DNA from: Salinarimonas sp.
GTDB lineage: Bacteria; Pseudomonadota; Alphaproteobacteria; Rhizobiales; Beijerinckiaceae
Length of the DNA stretch: 64,000 nt
Direction: 5' to 3'
NCBI RefSeq assembly: GCF_040111675.1
Contig: NZ_CP157794.1
Location: 4,820,444 to 4,884,443 of the forward strand
The notes below the pieces were generated by a model, which was given only the letters and a program-made list of their open reading frames with translations, ran no database searches and was not told where the DNA came from. The translations under genes and the position numbers were made by a program. Of this stretch, positions 61,563 to 64,000 are shown piece after piece. The first letter of the stretch is position 1. Each line of letters begins with the position of its first letter.

Positions 61563-62072
61563 ATGAACCGCTTCGTGTCCAATTTCACCAACCGGTTGGA
61601 TGCGAAGGGACGCGTGTCGATCCCGGCGCCCTTCCGCTCGGTTCTGACGCGCGACGGGTTCGAGGGGCTCTACGTCCATCCGACCCTCGACGCGCCGGCG
61701 CTGGACGCGGGGGGCAACGCGCTCCTCGGGGAGATCGACGCGTTCCTGTCGAGCCTGTCGCCCTATTCGGACGAGCGGGATCAGCTCTCCACGGCCCTGT
61801 TCGGGACGAGCGAGATCCTCAAGGTCGATACGGAGGGCAGAGTCATCCTGACGGAGAGCGTGAAGGCCCATGCCGGCATCGCGGACGCGGTGACCTTCGT
61901 GGGCCTGGGCCACAAGTTCCAGATCTGGGAACCCGAACGCTTTCGCGCGCACTTGGAGGAGGCGCGCGCGAAGGTGCGGGAGATGAAACGGAATATCGGA
62001 ACGGCCACGCTCAAGGTTCCGGCGGGCGCGAGCCCTTCGGCAGAGGCCTCGCCAGGAGCACGGGAACGATGA
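61563..62072 (+). CDS. mraZ: Transcriptional regulator MraZ
   Basis: 169 residues with two SpoVT-AbrB-like repeats: FVSNFTNRLDAKGRVSIPAPFRSVL (about 4-28) and ILKVDTEGRVILTESVKAHAGI (about 83-105), each holding the DxxGR motif. The protein binds repeats at the head of the division (dcw) cluster and represses it. It overlaps rsmH by four bases (ATGA). The C-terminal tail is somewhat longer than in E. coli. Confidence 0.95.
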   Translation: MNRFVSNFTNRLDAKGRVSIPAPFRSVLTRDGFEGLYVHPTLDAPALDAGGNALLGEIDAFLSSLSPYSDERDQLSTALFGTSEILKVDTEGRVILTESVKAHAGIADAVTFVGLGHKFQIWEPERFRAHLEEARAKVREMKRNIGTATLKVPAGASPSAEASPGARER

Positions 62073-63118
62073 TGGGCCGCGGCGACGGCCTGGCCGGCGC
62101 CGCTGGCGGACTGGCCCGTCATGCGCCCGTGCTCCTGGAGGAGGTCGTGGCGGCGCTCGCCCCCGCGGCGGGCGGCGCGATTGTCGACGGCACCTTCGGC
62201 GCCGGCGGCTACACCCGCGCGCTGCTCGACGCGAACCCCGACACCCGCGTGATCGCGCTCGACCGCGACCCCGAGGCGATCGCCGGCGGGCGGGATCTCG
62301 TTGCGGCCTACGCGCCGCGGCTCGCGCTGGTCGAGGCGCGATTCGGCGATCTCGAGCGCGTGGCGCGGGAGCATGCGCCGGACGGGCTCGACGGGGTCGT
62401 GCTCGACATCGGCGTCTCGTCCATGCAGCTCGACGAGGCCGCCCGCGGCTTCTCCTTCCGCTTCGAGGGCCCCCTCGACATGCGCATGGAGAAGGCCGGG
62501 CCGAGCGCGGCCGATCTCGTCAACGAGGCGGACGAGGCGACGCTCGCGGACGTCTTCTACCATTACGGCGAGGAGCGCCGGGCCCGGGCCATCGCCCGCG
62601 GCATCGTCGAGGCGCGCCGGCGCAAGCCCTTCGAGACGACCAAGGAGCTCGCCGACCTGGTCTCGCGCTTCGTGCGCGCCGATCCGCACGGGCCGCACCC
62701 GGCGACGCGGGCCTTCCAGGGCCTGCGCATCGCGGTCAACGACGAGCTGGGCGAGCTGACCCGCGCGCTGCACGCGGCCGAGCGGGTGCTCAAGCCCGGC
62801 GGGCGGCTCGTGGTGGTGACCTTCCATTCGCTCGAGGACCGCATCGTCAAGCAGTTCCTCGCCGCCCGCTCGGGCCGCGCCGGCGGCGGCGGCTCGCGGC
62901 ACCTGCCGAGCGCGGCCGCCCCGCCCCAGCCGAGCTTCCGCCTCGCGACGAAGGGCCCGGTGACGCCCTCCGAGGAGGAGCTCGCCGTCAACCCGCGGGC
63001 GCGCTCCGCCAAGCTGCGCGCCGGCGAGCGGCTCGACGCCCCGGCGCAGGCGCCCCTCGCGGCGATCGAGGCGCTCGCCGCGCTCCCGAACGAGACCCGC
63101 ACGCGAGGCCGGCGATGA
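62069..63118 (+). CDS. rsmH: 16S rRNA (cytosine-1402-N4)-methyltransferase RsmH (MraW)
   Basis: 349 residues. HAPVLLEEVVAAL, SAM motif GTFGAGGYTRALLD, LDRDPEAI, LDIGVSSMQLDEAARGFSFRFEGPLDMRM and FHSLEDRIVKQFL are the RsmH hallmarks. It methylates C1402 in the ribosomal P site. AGGAG lies 10 bases before ATG 62069; a second in-frame ATG is at 62072. It is coupled to mraZ and ftsL by overlaps. Confidence 0.97.
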   Translation: MMGRGDGLAGAAGGLARHAPVLLEEVVAALAPAAGGAIVDGTFGAGGYTRALLDANPDTRVIALDRDPEAIAGGRDLVAAYAPRLALVEARFGDLERVAREHAPDGLDGVVLDIGVSSMQLDEAARGFSFRFEGPLDMRMEKAGPSAADLVNEADEATLADVFYHYGEERRARAIARGIVEARRRKPFETTKELADLVSRFVRADPHGPHPATRAFQGLRIAVNDELGELTRALHAAERVLKPGGRLVVVTFHSLEDRIVKQFLAARSGRAGGGGSRHLPSAAAPPQPSFRLATKGPVTPSEEELAVNPRARSAKLRAGERLDAPAQAPLAAIEALAALPNETRTRGRR

Positions 63119-63534
63119 TCAAGCTCCTGCACGTCGCCGCCATCGCGGGCCTCATCGGCTCGGCCGTGTGGGCCTACTCGATCAAGTACGAGACCATCCG
63201 CCAGACCGAGGAGCTCGCCCGGCTCGAGCGCGAGATCGAGCGCGAGCGCGAGATGATCGCGGTGCTGCGCGCGGAATGGGCCTTCCTCAACCGTCCCGAC
63301 CGGGTCGAGGCGCTGACCGACGCGCACCTGCCCGATGTCGTGCCCTTCGCGGTCGAGCATCTCGCCCGCTTCGAGGACCTGCCGGACCGGCCGCCGGACG
63401 CGGACGAGATCGGCGCCAAGCTGCAGGCGCTCGGCCTCGGCGCGCCGACGGCGACGCCGGGCGCGCCCGCCATCACCGGCTCGGTTCCGGCCGCGCCCTC
63501 GACGACGCCCTCCACCCGCACGCCCGCGAGGTAG
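63115..63534 (+). CDS. ftsL: Cell division protein FtsL
   Basis: 139 residues. One N-terminal membrane helix (LLHVAAIAGLIGSAVWAYSI, about 4-22) precedes a coiled coil (TEELARLEREIEREREMIAVLRAEWAFLNRPDRVEAL) with the L-R-A-E-W-x-x-L-N-x-P-x-R motif of alphaproteobacterial FtsL. A low-complexity Pro/Thr/Ala tail follows. It bridges FtsB/FtsQ in the divisome. It overlaps rsmH by four bases and is followed by ftsI after six. Confidence 0.92.
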   Translation: MIKLLHVAAIAGLIGSAVWAYSIKYETIRQTEELARLEREIEREREMIAVLRAEWAFLNRPDRVEALTDAHLPDVVPFAVEHLARFEDLPDRPPDADEIGAKLQALGLGAPTATPGAPAITGSVPAAPSTTPSTRTPAR

Positions 63535-63540
63535 CGCCCC

Positions 63541-64000
63541 GTGTCGCGCGAGACCCACCACCCCGACGACGAGCCCGCGCCGCAGACCGGCCCCGACAAG
63601 CGCCGCCGCGGCTTCTTCGGCCGGCTGTTCAGCCTGCGCGCCGACAAGAGCCGGGCGCGCGTCGCCCTCGTCATGGTCTGCTTCGCCGGCCTGTTCGCGG
63701 TCGTCGCCGGCCGCCTGGTCATGCTCGGCGTCCAGCCGGACGTGGAGCGCAGCGCGCGCGGAGCGGCCTCGAGCGAGATCGGCGCGGTGCGCCCGGACAT
63801 CCTCGACCGCAACGGCGAGATCCTCGCGACCGACATCACCATGGTCTCGGTCTACGCCGAGCCGCGCAACGTCATCGACCCCGACGAGGCGACGGAGCTG
63901 CTCACCGCCGTCTTCCCCGATCTCGACGCGACCCGGCTGCGCAACGAGCTCTCGACGAACCGCGGCTTCATCTGGGTCAAGCGCGAGATCACGCCGCGCC
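63541..64000 (+). CDS. ftsI: Peptidoglycan transpeptidase FtsI (PBP3), 3' partial
   Basis: First 153 codons only; the gene leaves the window at 64000. It starts with GTG 63541. A basic cytoplasmic N-terminus (DKRRRGFFGRLFSLRADKSRARV) precedes one membrane helix (VALVMVCFAGLFAVVAGRLVML) and the PBP-dimer domain start (RPDILDRNGEILATDITMVSVYAEPRNVIDPDEA, the conserved R-x-x-I-x-D-R-N-G motif). The transpeptidase active site lies beyond the edge. It builds septal wall with FtsW. Confidence 0.95.
   Translation, partial: MSRETHHPDDEPAPQTGPDKRRRGFFGRLFSLRADKSRARVALVMVCFAGLFAVVAGRLVMLGVQPDVERSARGAASSEIGAVRPDILDRNGEILATDITMVSVYAEPRNVIDPDEATELLTAVFPDLDATRLRNELSTNRGFIWVKREITPR

Overview
This is a contiguous piece of a high-GC chromosome from an alphaproteobacterium, most likely a flagellated Rhizobiales/Hyphomicrobiales species. 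I infer a Methylobacteriaceae/Salinarimonas/Bosea-type relative and cannot fix the genus. The grounds are strongly GC-biased third codon positions, a sciP-like (DUF1153) CtrA modulator beside fliF-fliH-fliN-flbD, a PmtA-like phospholipid N-methyltransferase, TctCBA and TRAP solute transport, and the mraZ-rsmH-ftsL-ftsI start of the division cluster. Coding density is high and most genes are ordinary housekeeping or transport genes.

Layout. 1-5716: a + strand catabolic cluster (ABC importer ATPase and permease, cytosine-deaminase-like amidohydrolase, FAD-dependent oxidoreductase, two tandem flavodoxin-fold NAD(P)H oxidoreductases). 5785-7883: mscL, then a long leader and an ornithine/lysine decarboxylase. 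8063-8944: an AT-richer, probably acquired exonuclease-BRCT gene. 9162-15330: EamA exporter, LacI-type regulator, an AbrB-family membrane gene split by an IS481-type insertion sequence (clean inverted repeats and 5-bp target duplication), and an orphan TRAP binding protein. 15412-18766 (-): YetF-like, DUF1232, FtsH and a small membrane protein. 19114-21888: sugar isomerase/epimerase and Gfo/Idh/MocA dehydrogenase, facing a frameshifted secreted protein gene. 21994-28777 (-): flagellar block flbD, fliN, fliH, fliF, sciP, flgD, fliK. 29064-32653: mnmA, PmtA-like methyltransferase, chemoreceptor. 32921-32997: tRNA-Met(CAT) with a near-consensus promoter.

33177-41913: ydhR, the complete tctCBA operon, a hydrolase fused to a polytopic membrane domain, and a PAS/GGDEF/EAL protein. 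41928-43867 (-): pfkB-type phosphofructokinase coupled to a D-lactate dehydrogenase. 44076-51629: BrkB/YihY protein, dipeptidase, aldo/keto reductase, then tesA divergent from the ybbA-ybbP ABC pair. 51833-54516 (-): thrC and an M16 peptidase. 54720-56221: cytochrome c, DUF305 protein and lipoprotein. 56225-59123 (-): BON-MscS channel, DUF533 protein and MsrP. 59321-60949: HpaI-type aldolase converging on a Bax-inhibitor-1 gene that has a structured leader. 61563-64000: mraZ, rsmH, ftsL and the start of ftsI, which runs off the window.

I found no CRISPR array, prophage, toxin-antitoxin or defence island, and no convincing wholly new system. The best leads are the probable structured RNA leaders before the decarboxylase and the Bax-inhibitor-1 gene, the uncharacterised catabolic cluster at the left edge, the foreign-looking exonuclease-BRCT gene, the fresh IS insertion, and the cytochrome c/DUF305/lipoprotein operon.
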